Positions 1-6,319 of a stretch of DNA of 7,616 bases are shown piece by piece. Source of the stretch: an uncultured Paracoccaceae bacterium (GTDB lineage: Bacteria > Pseudomonadota > Alphaproteobacteria > Rhodobacterales > Rhodobacteraceae); NCBI GenBank assembly GCA_913054485.1, contig CAJXHQ010000138.1:1-7616 (forward strand). Direction: 5' to 3'. Every line of letters begins with the position of its first letter. The stretch's first letter is position 1. Both the position numbers and the translations under genes were made by a program. The notes below the pieces were generated by a model. That model had not been told where the DNA came from. It did no database searches and worked only from the letters and a program-made list of their open reading frames with translations.

Positions 1-19
1 CAGTATGTTAAGCGAACGC

Positions 20-811
20 TCAGGCGCGGTGCGCACCCGCCGCCAGCGATTTCACAAACTCCAGAACCTCGGCAACCGGCTTGCCCGATGCGATCTGGCT
101 GACGATGGCCGACCCCACAACAGCCCCGTCAGCGACCGAAGCAATGTTCTGCGCCTTCTCCGGCGTGTTGATGCCAAAGCCGACAATCACCGGCAGGTCG
201 GTGGAGGCTTTGATGCGGGCCACTTCGGGTCCGACGTCGCCGGCCTGCGCTTCGGCCGAACCGGTGATGCCGGTGACCGAGACGTAATAGACAAAACCGG
301 AGGTGTTCTGCAGCACGCGGGGCAGGCGGGCGTCATCGGTGGTGGGGGTTGCCAGGCGGATGAAGTTCAGCCCCGCCTTCTGCGCCGGAATGCACAGCTC
401 CTCGTCTTCCTCGGGCGGCAGGTCCACCACGATCAACCCGTCGATACCGGCTGCTTTGGCGTCAATCAGGAACTGGTCCACGCCGCGGTTATAGATCGGG
501 TTGTAGTAGCCCATCAGTACGATCGGCGTGGTATCGTCGCCTTCGCGGAAGCGGCGGGCAAGTTCCAGCGTGTGCTCCAGCGTCATGCCGCCGTCCAGCG
601 CGCGCTGGCCTGCCAGCTGAATGGTAGGGCCATCGGCCATCGGATCGGTGAAGGGCAGGCCCAGTTCGATCACGTCGACGCCGGCGCCGGGCAGGCCCTT
701 GACGATCTCCAGCGAGGTGTCGAAGTCCGGGTCGCCCGCCATCACATAAGAGACGAAGGCTTTTTTGCCCTGCGCTTTCAGTTCCGCGAATTTTGCGTCG
801 ATGCGAGTCAT
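20..811 (-). CDS. trpA: Tryptophan synthase alpha chain
   Basis: TrpA is the cytoplasmic alpha subunit of tryptophan synthase. It cleaves indole-3-glycerol phosphate to indole and glyceraldehyde-3-phosphate and channels indole to TrpB. The 263-aa product is full length for the family. Both catalytic residues fall at their classical positions: Glu49 in IELGLPF and Asp60 in DPMADGP. Loop 6 carries VSVTGITGS with Thr183, and the phosphate-binding GFGI (211-214) and VVGSAI (231-236) segments are present, as expected of a TIM barrel. The ATG at 811 is preceded by AGGGGG (817-822) with 5-nt spacing, which supports this start. The gene immediately upstream is an unrelated VOC gene rather than trpB, so trpA is not arranged as trpB-trpA here. 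The 19 bases past the stop show nothing recognisable. Identification is secure from family motifs. Confidence 0.98.
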   Translation of the reverse strand: MTRIDAKFAELKAQGKKAFVSYVMAGDPDFDTSLEIVKGLPGAGVDVIELGLPFTDPMADGPTIQLAGQRALDGGMTLEHTLELARRFREGDDTTPIVLMGYYNPIYNRGVDQFLIDAKAAGIDGLIVVDLPPEEDEELCIPAQKAGLNFIRLATPTTDDARLPRVLQNTSGFVYYVSVTGITGSAEAQAGDVGPEVARIKASTDLPVIVGFGINTPEKAQNIASVADGAVVGSAIVSQIASGKPVAEVLEFVKSLAAGAHRA

Positions 812-913
812 GCTGGCCCCCTGGAATAAACGTTGCGCATGGGAGTGCCCGTTTCGGTGCGGAAAATCAATGGCGCATGGGCCGGTTTCGCGTATCGCGG
901 GACGCAGGGGCTG

Positions 914-1387
914 TCAGCCGCCTGATGTCTCCAGCACGCCGACCATCCAGGCGGTTCCAAAACGGTCGGTGACCATCCCGAAAGCAGGCGCAAAAAACAC
1001 CGGGCCATATGGCATTGTGACGGTGCCGCCTTCGGCCAGCCGGTCAAAAATCTTCTGCCCTTGCTCCGCTGTTTTCACCGGATGGTTTACTGCCACCGAG
1101 GCCTGCGGCACAAATTCCATCCCCGGCATGCTGTCATCGGCCATCAGGCAATGCTCCCCCAGCATGATATGGCCGTACATCACCCGGTCCGAGGGCGGCA
1201 GTTTCTCCTCTGCCGGGGCATCGGAATAGCGTATGATCTGCAGCTCCGTGGCGCTGAAAACATCGGCGTAAAATTTCAGTGCCGCCTCGGCGGTGCCGTC
1301 GAAAGTGAGGAATGGAATGAATGGCAGGGCAATGACCCTCCTATGCCCGATATAACACGCGCCTTGCGCCCGGCACGGAGTCTCCAT
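914..1387 (-). CDS. VOC-fold protein, PhnB/YjdN-like (glyoxalase superfamily)
   Basis: This is a VOC-superfamily protein of the PhnB-like type, often labelled 3-demethylubiquinone-9 3-methyltransferase-like, with no established reaction. Visible family marks are PFLTFDGTAEAALKFY near the N-terminus, VMYGHIMLGEHCLMADD in the middle, and a C-terminal GGTVTMPYG...FGMVTDRFGTAWMV. The substrate cannot be told from sequence. The start is uncertain. The coordinates use the only in-frame ATG, at 1387, but its first 18 or so residues (METPCRAQG...) do not resemble the family. A strong AGGAGG lies at 1337-1342, just before ATT (1333) and CTG (1327) codons that begin the conserved region (ALPFIPFLTF). 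A non-canonical start there is plausible and would leave about 90 bp for promoters between this gene and divergent ychF. The family call is firm; the start and function are not. Confidence 0.88.
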   Translation of the reverse strand: METPCRAQGACYIGHRRVIALPFIPFLTFDGTAEAALKFYADVFSATELQIIRYSDAPAEEKLPPSDRVMYGHIMLGEHCLMADDSMPGMEFVPQASVAVNHPVKTAEQGQKIFDRLAEGGTVTMPYGPVFFAPAFGMVTDRFGTAWMVGVLETSGG

Positions 1388-1421
1388 AGAAGCACTGCCA
1401 ACGATGCATCAGGAGGCCGCC

Positions 1422-2519
1422 ATGGGCTTTAAAATGGGGATCGTGGGCCTACCGAACGTCGGCAAATCCACGCTGTTCAACGCGCTGACCAAAACCGCTG
1501 CGGCACAGGCGGCGAACTTTCCGTTCTACACCATTGAACCCAACGTGGGCGAAGTGGGCGTGCCGGACGCGCGGCTGGACAAGCTGGCGGCCATTGCGAC
1601 CTCCAAGCAGATCATCCCGACGCGGATGACCTTCGTGGATATCGCAGGCCTGGTGAAAGGCGCCTCGCAGGGCGAGGGGCTGGGCAACCAGTTCCTGGCC
1701 AACATCCGCGAGACGGATGCGATTGCCCATGTGCTGCGCTGCTTTGAAGACGGCGACGTCACCCATGTGGACGGCCGCGTCGACCCGGTGGCCGACGCCG
1801 AAACCATCGAGACCGAGCTGATGCTGGCCGACCTCGAAAGCATCGAGAAGCGCCGCGCCAACCTGGTGCGCAAGCTGAAAGGCAACGACAAGGAAGCCCA
1901 GCAGCAGGACCGCCTGCTGGCCGAGGCGCAGGCGATGCTGGAAGACGGCAAGCCCGCCCGCCTGGTCGAGGTGGACGAAGAGGACGCTAAAGCCTGGACC
2001 ATGCTGCAGCTTCTGTCCACCAAGCCGGTGCTCTATGTCTGCAACGTGGGCGAGTCTGAATCTGCCGAAGGCAACGAACACTCTGCCAAGGTCGCCGAAA
2101 TGGCTGCCGCCCAGGGCAATTCCCATGTGATCATCTCGGCCCAGATCGAGGAAGAGATCAGCCAGCTGGAAGACGAGGAAGCGCAGATGTTCCTCGAAGA
2201 GATGGGCCTGGAAGAGGCCGGTCTCGACCGTCTGATCCGCGCCGGCTACGAGCTGCTGCACTTGGAAACCTATTTCACCGTCGGCCCGAAAGAGGCCCGC
2301 GCCTGGACCATCAAGCAGGGCACCTCTGCCCCGCAGGCGGCCGGCGTGATCCACGGTGATTTCGAGAAGGGGTTCATCCGCGCCGAAACCATCGCCTATG
2401 ATGATTTCATCGCTTGCAACGGCGAGAGCGGGGCCAAGGAGGCCGGCAAGATGCGGGCGGAAGGCAAAAGCTATATCGTCAAGGACGGCGATGTGATGCA
2501 CTTCCTGTTTAACACTTGA
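1422..2519 (+). CDS. ychF: Redox-regulated ATPase YchF (OBG-family P-loop protein)
   Basis: YchF (Ola1) is a cytoplasmic, ribosome-associated OBG-family P-loop protein that prefers ATP to GTP and is linked to stress and translation control. The product is 365 aa, the usual length. In order it shows the P-loop GLPNVGKST (residues 9-17), the G3 DIAG (73-76) followed by LVKGAS, and NVGE (208-211), the NxxE variant of G4 that gives ATP preference. A charged coiled-coil insert of roughly 130-200 follows G3. A C-terminal TGS domain runs from about 282 to the end ([14 protein letters not shown]...[11 protein letters not shown]). The start at 1422 is chosen because AGGAGG (1411-1416) sits 5 nt upstream. 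A further in-frame ATG at 1404 lies before that ribosome site and is less likely. The gene diverges from the VOC gene and converges on the EamA gene. Confident call. Confidence 0.97.
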   Translation: MGFKMGIVGLPNVGKSTLFNALTKTAAAQAANFPFYTIEPNVGEVGVPDARLDKLAAIATSKQIIPTRMTFVDIAGLVKGASQGEGLGNQFLANIRETDAIAHVLRCFEDGDVTHVDGRVDPVADAETIETELMLADLESIEKRRANLVRKLKGNDKEAQQQDRLLAEAQAMLEDGKPARLVEVDEEDAKAWTMLQLLSTKPVLYVCNVGESESAEGNEHSAKVAEMAAAQGNSHVIISAQIEEEISQLEDEEAQMFLEEMGLEEAGLDRLIRAGYELLHLETYFTVGPKEARAWTIKQGTSAPQAAGVIHGDFEKGFIRAETIAYDDFIACNGESGAKEAGKMRAEGKSYIVKDGDVMHFLFNT

Positions 2520-2551
2520 TCTGCTCTCAGGCCACGTTGGACATTTGCAAG

Positions 2552-2579
2552 GAGGCGTCCCCTAGGGGGTGCCTCTTTT
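2552..2579 (+). terminator. Rho-independent terminator after ychF
   Basis: GAGGCGTCCCC (2552-2562) pairs with GGGGGTGCCTC (2565-2575) through an almost continuous stem with two wobble pairs, followed by TTTT (2576-2579) and a second T-run shortly after. It lies 33 bp past the ychF stop and overlaps the last codons of the convergent EamA gene. It may also slow minus-strand transcription, but no U-tract is seen in that direction. Confidence 0.75.
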
Positions 2580-3506
2580 GCGTTTTGCGGGCAGCATCCG
2601 CCCGTCGCTGATCAGCAGGCCAAGCGCGATCACCGCAAAGCCGGCAAAGGCGCTGGGTGGCAGGGCCTCATCCAGAAACAGCGCGCCCAGCCCGATGGCG
2701 AAGGGCGGGATCAGCAGCGTGACCAGCATGAGGTTGGCGGCCCCGGCCAGCCGCAGAATGGCAAAATACAAGAGATAGGCCAGTGCCGTGGACAGGAGCG
2801 ACAGCCCGGCTAGGGCGCCCCAAACCGGCGCCGGCAGGGAAAGCTGCGGCAGACCGTCTGTCAGCAGAACCACGGGCAGCAGAAGCACCGTACTGCCCGC
2901 AACCATGCCAAAGGCATTGACCAGCGGCGGCTGACCGGCCAGCGCGGTTTTACCCCAGACGCTGGCCAGCGCGTAAGACAGTGCCGCCCCGAGGATGGCC
3001 AATTGCGCCAGGCTGCGCGGATCCAGCGCGACCAAAGCCTCCGGCCCCATGATCACGGCCACACCGGCCAGCCCCAGCAGCGCACCGGCAGACTTGTTCA
3101 GCGTCAGCGGCTCATCCTTCAGAAACAGCCCTGCCGCCACCGCTCCGAACATGGCGGTTGTGCCGTTCAGAATCGAGGCCCGCCCGCCCTCCAGCCATTG
3201 CTGCCCCCAGAAGATCAGGCTGAAGGGGATCGCGTTGTTAAGGGCGCCCATCACGAGAAAGCCTGCCCAGATGCGCGGCGCACGGGGCAGCGCAAGCCCC
3301 CGCCAGCGCAAACACAGGTACAGGGCGGGCAGGGCCCAGAACACCCGGTGCAGGGCAATGGTCAGCGGCGGCAGCGCCTGCAGAGCAATCTCGGCGAAGA
3401 AAAAAGACCCGCCCCAGACCGCAGCCAGGGCAAGCAGCAAGGCAGAGGAGGAAAGCGTCAGGCGCGGTGCAGTGGACAAGGCGGACTCCTGTGTTTTTTG
3501 CGTCAT
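2562..3506 (-). CDS. DMT-superfamily (EamA) transporter
   Basis: This is an inner-membrane permease of the drug/metabolite transporter superfamily, usually exporters of amino acids, metabolites or drugs; the substrate is unknown. The 314-aa product shows about ten hydrophobic helices in two EamA halves, roughly residues 25-153 and 168-300. Each half ends in a related acidic motif (FLKDE 128-132, FLDE 277-280). Typical family marks are WGGSFFFAEIAL near the start and ALNNAIPFSLIFWGQQ in the third to fourth helices. The C-terminus is basic (PAKRKRG). The start may be later than the ATG at 3506: that ATG has no purine-rich site upstream, whereas codon 10 is a TTG (3479) preceded by AGGAG with 6-nt spacing, giving MSTAPRLTL. 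It diverges from the nucleoside hydrolase gene and converges on ychF. Confidence 0.93.
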   Translation of the reverse strand: MTQKTQESALSTAPRLTLSSSALLLALAAVWGGSFFFAEIALQALPPLTIALHRVFWALPALYLCLRWRGLALPRAPRIWAGFLVMGALNNAIPFSLIFWGQQWLEGGRASILNGTTAMFGAVAAGLFLKDEPLTLNKSAGALLGLAGVAVIMGPEALVALDPRSLAQLAILGAALSYALASVWGKTALAGQPPLVNAFGMVAGSTVLLLPVVLLTDGLPQLSLPAPVWGALAGLSLLSTALAYLLYFAILRLAGAANLMLVTLLIPPFAIGLGALFLDEALPPSAFAGFAVIALGLLISDGRMLPAKRKRGTP

Positions 3507-3617
3507 CGCATGGAGGCGCGGGGGCGGCGACCCGTTTCCTGCGCATTGCGGCCCGCGCTTGCGTGGCCGCCGGCGGTGGTGCTACACCCTGCCGGTTGAT
3601 CAGCAGGAAGGGTAAAA

Positions 3618-4535
3618 ATGACAAAGCTCATCATCGACACAGATCCCGGCATCGACGACGCCATGGCGATCTTCTACGCCGCTGCCGCTCCTGAGATCGA
3701 CCTATTGGGCCTCACCACGATTTTCGGCAATGTGACGGCCAAGACCGCCACCCGCAACGCCCTGCGGCTGCTGGAGGCCGCGGGCATCGATGCTCCGGTG
3801 GCGCATGGCGCAGAGGCCCCGCTGGTGCTGCCGCCCTTCAAACCCTCGGCGCATGTGCATGGCGAGGAGGGTTTCGGCGATATCCCCCCAGCCGCGCCCA
3901 GGGGCAAGCCGATCGACGAAGACGCCGCGGATTTCCTCTGCCGCATGGCGCGCGAACATCCCGGTGAGCTGGTGGTCTGCCCGATCGGCCCGCTGACGAA
4001 TATTGCCCATGCCATCCAGCGCGACCCGGAATTCGTGAAAAATGTCGCGCGCATCGTGATCATGGGGGGCTCGCTGGAAGAGGGCGGCAATATCACGCCC
4101 CATGCCGAGGCAAATATCTATCATGATCCGCACGCCGCCGAAGTGGTCTTTGCCTCCGGCGCGCGGGTCGAGATGGTCGGCCTCGATGTGACCCACCGGG
4201 TGCTCTGCACCGAGGAAGATTTCGAAGGCATCGCCGTTAAGGCACCCGCACTGGGGGGCATGCTGCAGGAGATGTCGCATTTCTACCTGGCTTTCTACCG
4301 CTCGGTTGGCAAGCTCGACGGCTGTTCGCTGCATGATCCGGCGGCGGTGATCGCCTGTACGCATCCGCATCTTTTCGGCATCCGCGAAGAGCCAGTCTAT
4401 GTTGCCTGCGACGGCGAAGAGGCCGGGATGACGGCTCTGGCGAAGGACGGCCGCGCGCCCATCGGTGTCTGCATGACGGTGGACGGTGACGCGGTGAAAA
4501 CGCTGTTTCTGGAACGCCTGGCGCAGCTCCCCTGA
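3618..4535 (+). CDS. Nucleoside hydrolase (IunH/Rih type)
   Basis: This is an inosine-uridine-preferring nucleoside N-ribohydrolase family enzyme, which hydrolyses the N-glycosidic bond of ribonucleosides in purine or pyrimidine salvage in the cytoplasm. The 305-aa length is typical. The calcium-binding aspartate cluster is intact: DTDPGIDDA at 7-15 gives Asp7, Asp9, Asp13 and Asp14. The C-terminal Asp240 in SLHDPAAV supplies the last metal ligand, with His239 next to it. Substrate-binding residues are visible as Asn158, Glu164 and Asn166 (GGNITPHAEANIYHDPHAAEVV), and IVIMGG (146-151) is the usual strand-turn. Base preference cannot be assigned, so rihA/B/C is not used. The start is supported by AGGAAGGG (3605-3612), 5 nt before the ATG. 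It appears monocistronic and is followed by a GC hairpin. Confidence 0.95.
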   Translation: MTKLIIDTDPGIDDAMAIFYAAAAPEIDLLGLTTIFGNVTAKTATRNALRLLEAAGIDAPVAHGAEAPLVLPPFKPSAHVHGEEGFGDIPPAAPRGKPIDEDAADFLCRMAREHPGELVVCPIGPLTNIAHAIQRDPEFVKNVARIVIMGGSLEEGGNITPHAEANIYHDPHAAEVVFASGARVEMVGLDVTHRVLCTEEDFEGIAVKAPALGGMLQEMSHFYLAFYRSVGKLDGCSLHDPAAVIACTHPHLFGIREEPVYVACDGEEAGMTALAKDGRAPIGVCMTVDGDAVKTLFLERLAQLP

Positions 4536-4555
4536 CGGGCGCGCCACTATATGTA

Positions 4556-4577
4556 TGCCCCCCCTCCCCGGGGGGCA
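4556..4577 (+). terminator. Strong GC hairpin after nucleoside hydrolase gene
   Basis: TGCCCCCC (4556-4563) and GGGGGGCA (4570-4577) form a perfect 8-bp stem with a 6-nt loop, 20 bp past the stop codon. There is no T-run, so it is either a weak or factor-assisted terminator or an mRNA-stabilising 3' structure. Confidence 0.45.
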
Positions 4578-4671
4578 CCTCTGCTGGCAGTTGCAGGGCG
4601 CCCGGCAGCTGTACCGGTGCGGACATTAACCGAAGCGGCAGTGCCCGATACGGCTGGAAGTTATATCCTGC

Positions 4672-4953
4672 ATGGAAAACGAAGACCCCTTCCTGCTGGA
4701 TCGGCTGCAGGCCATGGGGGTGGTCCGCCGCATCCGCCAGGCCGTCGCAGAAGGCGAAAACCTGCAGGTCAATGGGCTGCGTACGGTTCTGGAGCTGCCG
4801 CAGCCGCAACGAGGTCGCCGACACCGGGACACCGGCGGCAGGCTGACTGAAGGATGCGTGTTGCAGGCGCTGGACCAGCAGGCGCTGCGCCAGTTCCGGG
4901 GCGGTTGGATGGTTTTTCTGACCCCGGAACGTGTTGCTGCCTTCACCGCGTGA
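4672..4953 (+). CDS. Hypothetical protein, 93 aa
   Basis: I do not recognise this product. The 93-aa ORF starts MENEDPFLLDRLQAMGVVRRIRQAV and ends GGWMVFLTPERVAAFTA. The first half looks like a charged amphipathic helix, with no signal peptide, membrane segment or cysteine motif. In favour of coding, the first 50 codons mostly use G or C at the third position, like the neighbouring genes. Against it, there is no convincing ribosome site close to the ATG (GGAAG lies too far upstream) and the middle (QPQRGRRHRDTGGR) is low in complexity. It lies alone between the nucleoside hydrolase gene and the tRNA, on the same strand. It may be a real small gene or chance. Confidence 0.5.
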   Translation: MENEDPFLLDRLQAMGVVRRIRQAVAEGENLQVNGLRTVLELPQPQRGRRHRDTGGRLTEGCVLQALDQQALRQFRGGWMVFLTPERVAAFTA

Positions 4954-4975
4954 CCGCCCGCTTGCCGGCCCGGTT

Positions 4976-5005
4976 ATCCCGCGGCCCAGAAGGGGTTAGC
5001 GGGAT
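4976..5005. other. Nested inverted repeat between the 93-aa ORF and tRNA-Ser
   Basis: ATCCCGC (4976-4982) pairs with GCGGGAT (4999-5005), and within it CCC-agaa-GGG can add an inner stem. It could be a 3' hairpin of the upstream transcript; no T-run follows, so it is not called a terminator. Apart from this and the tRNA promoter, 4954-5109 shows nothing else. Confidence 0.35.
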
Positions 5006-5073
5006 GTCCAATGCCCGACTGGCTGACCCGTGCGGCCGGAAGTGAGATTTTTCCGCAGCTGCATTTTTTGGCC

Positions 5074-5102
5074 TTGTCACCCCCGGGCGCTGATCATATA
5101 CG
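5074..5102 (+). promoter_or_regulatory. Probable promoter of tRNA-Ser
   Basis: TTGTCA (5074-5079) and TATACG (5097-5102) are separated by 17 bp, a sigma-70-like arrangement. The predicted start falls only a few bases before the mature tRNA at 5110, so the 5' leader would be very short. An alternative -10, CATATA (5095-5100), leaves a 15-bp spacer. Confidence 0.55.
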
Positions 5103-5109
5103 GGTCAGC

Positions 5110-5199
5110 GGAGACGTGGCCGAGTGGTCGAAGGCGCTCCCCTGCTAAGGGAGTAGGCGGGAAACCGTCTCGAGGGTTCGAATCCCTTCGTCTCCGCCA
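5110..5199 (+). tRNA. tRNA-Ser (anticodon GCT)
   Basis: This is a serine tRNA reading AGC and AGU codons. The acceptor stem GGAGACG (5110-5116) pairs with CGTCTCC (5189-5195), followed by G and an encoded CCA (5197-5199). The anticodon stem CTCCC (5137-5141) pairs with GGGAG (5149-5153) around loop CTGCTAA, with GCT at 5144-5146. A long variable arm, typical of serine tRNAs, and a TTCGAAT T-loop follow. The gene is intact and is also the attachment site of the island downstream: its bases from 5138 onward recur at the end of the window. Leaving the tRNA whole on one side and a 3' copy on the other is how tRNA-targeting integrases normally insert. Confidence 0.97.
5138..5177 (+). repeat. attL copy of direct repeat (inside tRNA-Ser)
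   Basis: This 40-bp stretch, from the second base of the anticodon stem to the T-arm, is identical to 7577-7616. The homology probably runs on to the tRNA 3' end, but the second copy is cut by the window end. The likely crossover is the 7-nt anticodon loop CTGCTAA (5142-5148), flanked by the inverted anticodon stem arms as core-type sites. Confidence 0.95.
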
Positions 5200-5216
5200 C
5201 TTGCCCCGTAAGTGGC
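5196..5216 (+). terminator. Hairpin directly after tRNA-Ser
   Basis: GCCACTT (5196-5202) pairs perfectly with AAGTGGC (5210-5216) across a 7-nt loop; the stem uses the discriminator and CCA bases of the tRNA gene. Only a weak T-rich stretch follows. It may end the tRNA transcript. Its right arm lies in island DNA, so the island may have supplied a new 3' end. Confidence 0.4.
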
Positions 5217-5329
5217 TGTAATATTGGAAAAAATCCAACTAGTTGCCGCGATTCAACCATGCTAGTGTTCGGGAAGAATTTCTAAAAACACTCCTTCAGC
5301 GGGGAAAGTATTCCGATTGGCGGTGTTTT

Positions 5330-5343
5330 TTGCCGCGCGGCAA
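5330..5343. repeat. 14-bp perfect palindrome next to left arm site
   Basis: TTGCCGCGCGGCAA reads the same on both strands and ends one base before the TGTGAAAACCGTGC arm-type segment. It could be an operator, for example for the island's XRE-type regulator or an excision factor. A 14-bp palindrome in 2.4 kb could also arise by chance. Confidence 0.45.
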
Positions 5344-5370
5344 TGTGAAAACCGTGCAAAATGTGTGCGC
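5344..5370 (+). repeat. Arm-type motif, left copy
   Basis: TGTGAAAAC is followed by CGTGC (5353-5357), AAAAT, one base, then TGTGC (5364-5368). The two half-motifs are 11 bp apart, one helical turn. The same arrangement recurs at 6820-6835 and 7502-7517. It is interpreted as a recombinase arm-binding site about 200 bp from the attL core. Confidence 0.6.
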
Positions 5371-5673
5371 ATTGTCGTTTGAGCATTCTGTTGGTTCTGA
5401 AACTCTTAGCATTTGGATGGTCAGTTTTCGCGGCTAGATGAGCTGCAAAAGCATGGGGAAATGCGTGCAACTAAGGGAGCGCCTTGCCCCAATTTTCTCT
5501 CTGTCTCGCTATTGGTGGTGATGGTGACGCAACTGAATAGCGTCCTCTCGAAAAGATCCCCAAAAGAGCTGGTTCTCTTGAGAAAAGCCTCGGTGACCGT
5601 TCTACGGTTAGAACAGATTTCTGCGCCAAGAGGGCGCCCGAAGTCGGCTGTGCGGACAGAGCTGCCGTTCATT

Positions 5674-5892
5674 TCAACCGCAACAGCTATCACCTTTCTG
5701 AATTGGCGGGCACGGCACGGTGGCATAGGAGCAGTATACGCAGCAGTCGCCTTCGAGTGGCTTCAGTACTGTCTCGCACACCTTGCACTCATAAAACCAC
5801 TGGCAGGCGTCTGTAGGCATTTTCTCTGTTTCGGCGTGTCCGCATTTGGGACACGTCAATGTGCTTTCAAGTACCACGGTTTGTTCTGTCAT
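5674..5892 (-). CDS. GDCCVxC-domain cysteine-rich protein
   Basis: This is a 72-aa cytoplasmic-type protein of the GDCCVxC family, a small group found beside MerT/MerF-like mercury transporters, with selenocysteine-containing relatives in some bacteria. The exact role is not established; metal or mercury binding and hand-off is the natural inference. It has 11 cysteines. C14/C17 (TCPKCG) and C36/C39 (ECKVC) look like a zinc-ribbon pair. C50, C51 and C54 form the signature GDCCVYC, followed by C61, with a terminal CC at 70-71. All these codons are TGC or TGT, so this is the cysteine form. The ATG at 5892 lies 4 bp after the merT-like stop, with only a weak purine stretch before it, so translational coupling is likely. 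Expression should follow the MerR-controlled promoter upstream. Confidence 0.88.
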   Translation of the reverse strand: MTEQTVVLESTLTCPKCGHAETEKMPTDACQWFYECKVCETVLKPLEGDCCVYCSYATVPCPPIQKGDSCCG

Positions 5893-5896
5893 AGTC

Positions 5897-6220
5897 TCAC
5901 ATCTGCATAATTAGGTAATCGTTGATCCGAGCCTCATTGAACACGATGACCCATGCTAGTCCGGTCATTGCTGTGCTTCCGACAAGCCACCATTTCAGCC
6001 GTCCGATTGATCCGCGTCGGTGCGACACCAGCCACGACACAACCACCAGCCCGGTCGATAGTGCGAGCACGTAAAAACTCGCCGCTGCTATTTTTCCGAA
6101 TATCGCAAGCCAACTGCCGCCCAACCCAAGCAACATCAAGGCCATAGGTAAAACACAGCAGGTCGCCACACCGAGGGCTGACAACGATCCCAAATAACTG
6201 AGTCTAAGGTATTTCTGCAT
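5897..6220 (-). CDS. merT: MerT-like mercuric ion transport membrane protein
   Basis: MerT-family proteins carry Hg(II) across the inner membrane to cytoplasmic thiols. The 107-aa product has three hydrophobic segments, about residues 10-37, 43-66 and 77-96. The hallmark vicinal cysteines Cys21-Cys22 lie in the first helix, in GVATCCVLPMALMLLGLGGSWLA, which is strongly MerT-like. Unlike classical MerT (116 aa), it lacks the second cysteine pair in the cytoplasmic loop between helices 2 and 3, here HRRGSIGRLK. No merP follows; instead the gene runs into the GDCCVxC gene. The start at 6220 (MQKYLRL) is preferred because GGAG precedes it by about 9 nt. The frame stays open upstream to a TTG at 6292, but that codon lies inside the MerR operator. 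It is divergent from merR and is presumably induced by metal-bound MerR. Confidence 0.85.
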   Translation of the reverse strand: MQKYLRLSYLGSLSALGVATCCVLPMALMLLGLGGSWLAIFGKIAAASFYVLALSTGLVVVSWLVSHRRGSIGRLKWWLVGSTAMTGLAWVIVFNEARINDYLIMQM

Positions 6221-6252
6221 CCTGCTTCTCCATAGGTCTTCGTGGCATGGCT

Positions 6253-6281
6253 TTGCAGCGATGACCAAAGAGGGGTATAAA
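6253..6281 (+). promoter_or_regulatory. merR promoter
   Basis: TTGCAG (6253-6258) and TATAAA (6276-6281) with a 17-bp spacer form a good sigma-70 promoter reading toward merR. Its expected start point lies within the MerR dyad, so bound MerR should repress its own gene, as in classical mer loci. Confidence 0.6.
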
Positions 6282-6304
6282 TCCTGTAGCAACTACAGGA
6301 TCAA
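6274..6304 (-). promoter_or_regulatory. MerR-regulated promoter/operator of the merT-like operon
   Basis: On the minus strand, TTGATC (6304-6299) and TATACC (6279-6274) are separated by 19 bp, the over-long spacer that marks promoters activated by MerR-family DNA distortion. The spacer is filled by a perfect dyad, ATCCTGTAG and CTACAGGAT around a 3-nt centre (6281-6301 in all). The spacer lines up with that of the known Tn501 mer promoter, as I recall it. Confidence 0.88.
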
Positions 6305-6319
6305 GCAGAGTAATTTCAC

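Larger units (their letters stand above)
5217..5673. other. Island left end, no convincing gene
   Basis: This 457-bp stretch holds a 14-bp perfect palindrome (5330-5343), an arm-type motif pair (5353-5368) and a 9-base match to the tRNA anticodon region (CTAAGGGAG, 5471-5479). Short ORFs on both strands cross these sites and resemble nothing I know. One minus-strand ORF (5672-5421, 83 aa, beginning MNGSSVRTADFG) starts one base past the stop of the GDCCVxC gene and could be translationally coupled. It lacks a good ribosome site and recognisable motifs, so I do not call it a gene. Confidence 0.5.

Noticed and set aside
5..829. Plus-strand ORF of 274 aa opposite trpA
   Set aside because: Antisense shadow of an unmistakable TrpA, with arginine-, histidine- and aspartate-rich low-information sequence.
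1449..2501. Long minus-strand ORF (350 aa) opposite ychF
   Set aside because: It is a high-GC antisense shadow of ychF: no family resemblance, histidine- and glycine-rich composition, and the plus strand is a clear YchF.
3702..4547. Minus-strand ORF of 281 aa opposite the nucleoside hydrolase gene
   Set aside because: Antisense shadow; the plus strand has all the nucleoside hydrolase catalytic motifs.
5421..5672. Minus-strand 83-aa ORF starting one base after the GDCCVxC stop
   Set aside because: The coupling position is attractive, but there is no good ribosome site and no recognisable motif, and composition does not argue for coding. Kept only as a note.
5674..5676. TGA at the end of the GDCCVxC gene as a selenocysteine codon
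   Set aside because: Reading through gives no cysteine-family sequence and no conserved continuation; the signature positions use ordinary cysteine codons.
5413..5910. Plus-strand ORF of 165 aa across the GDCCVxC gene
   Set aside because: Its second half is antisense to the GDCCVxC gene and its first half resembles nothing; no ribosome site was seen.
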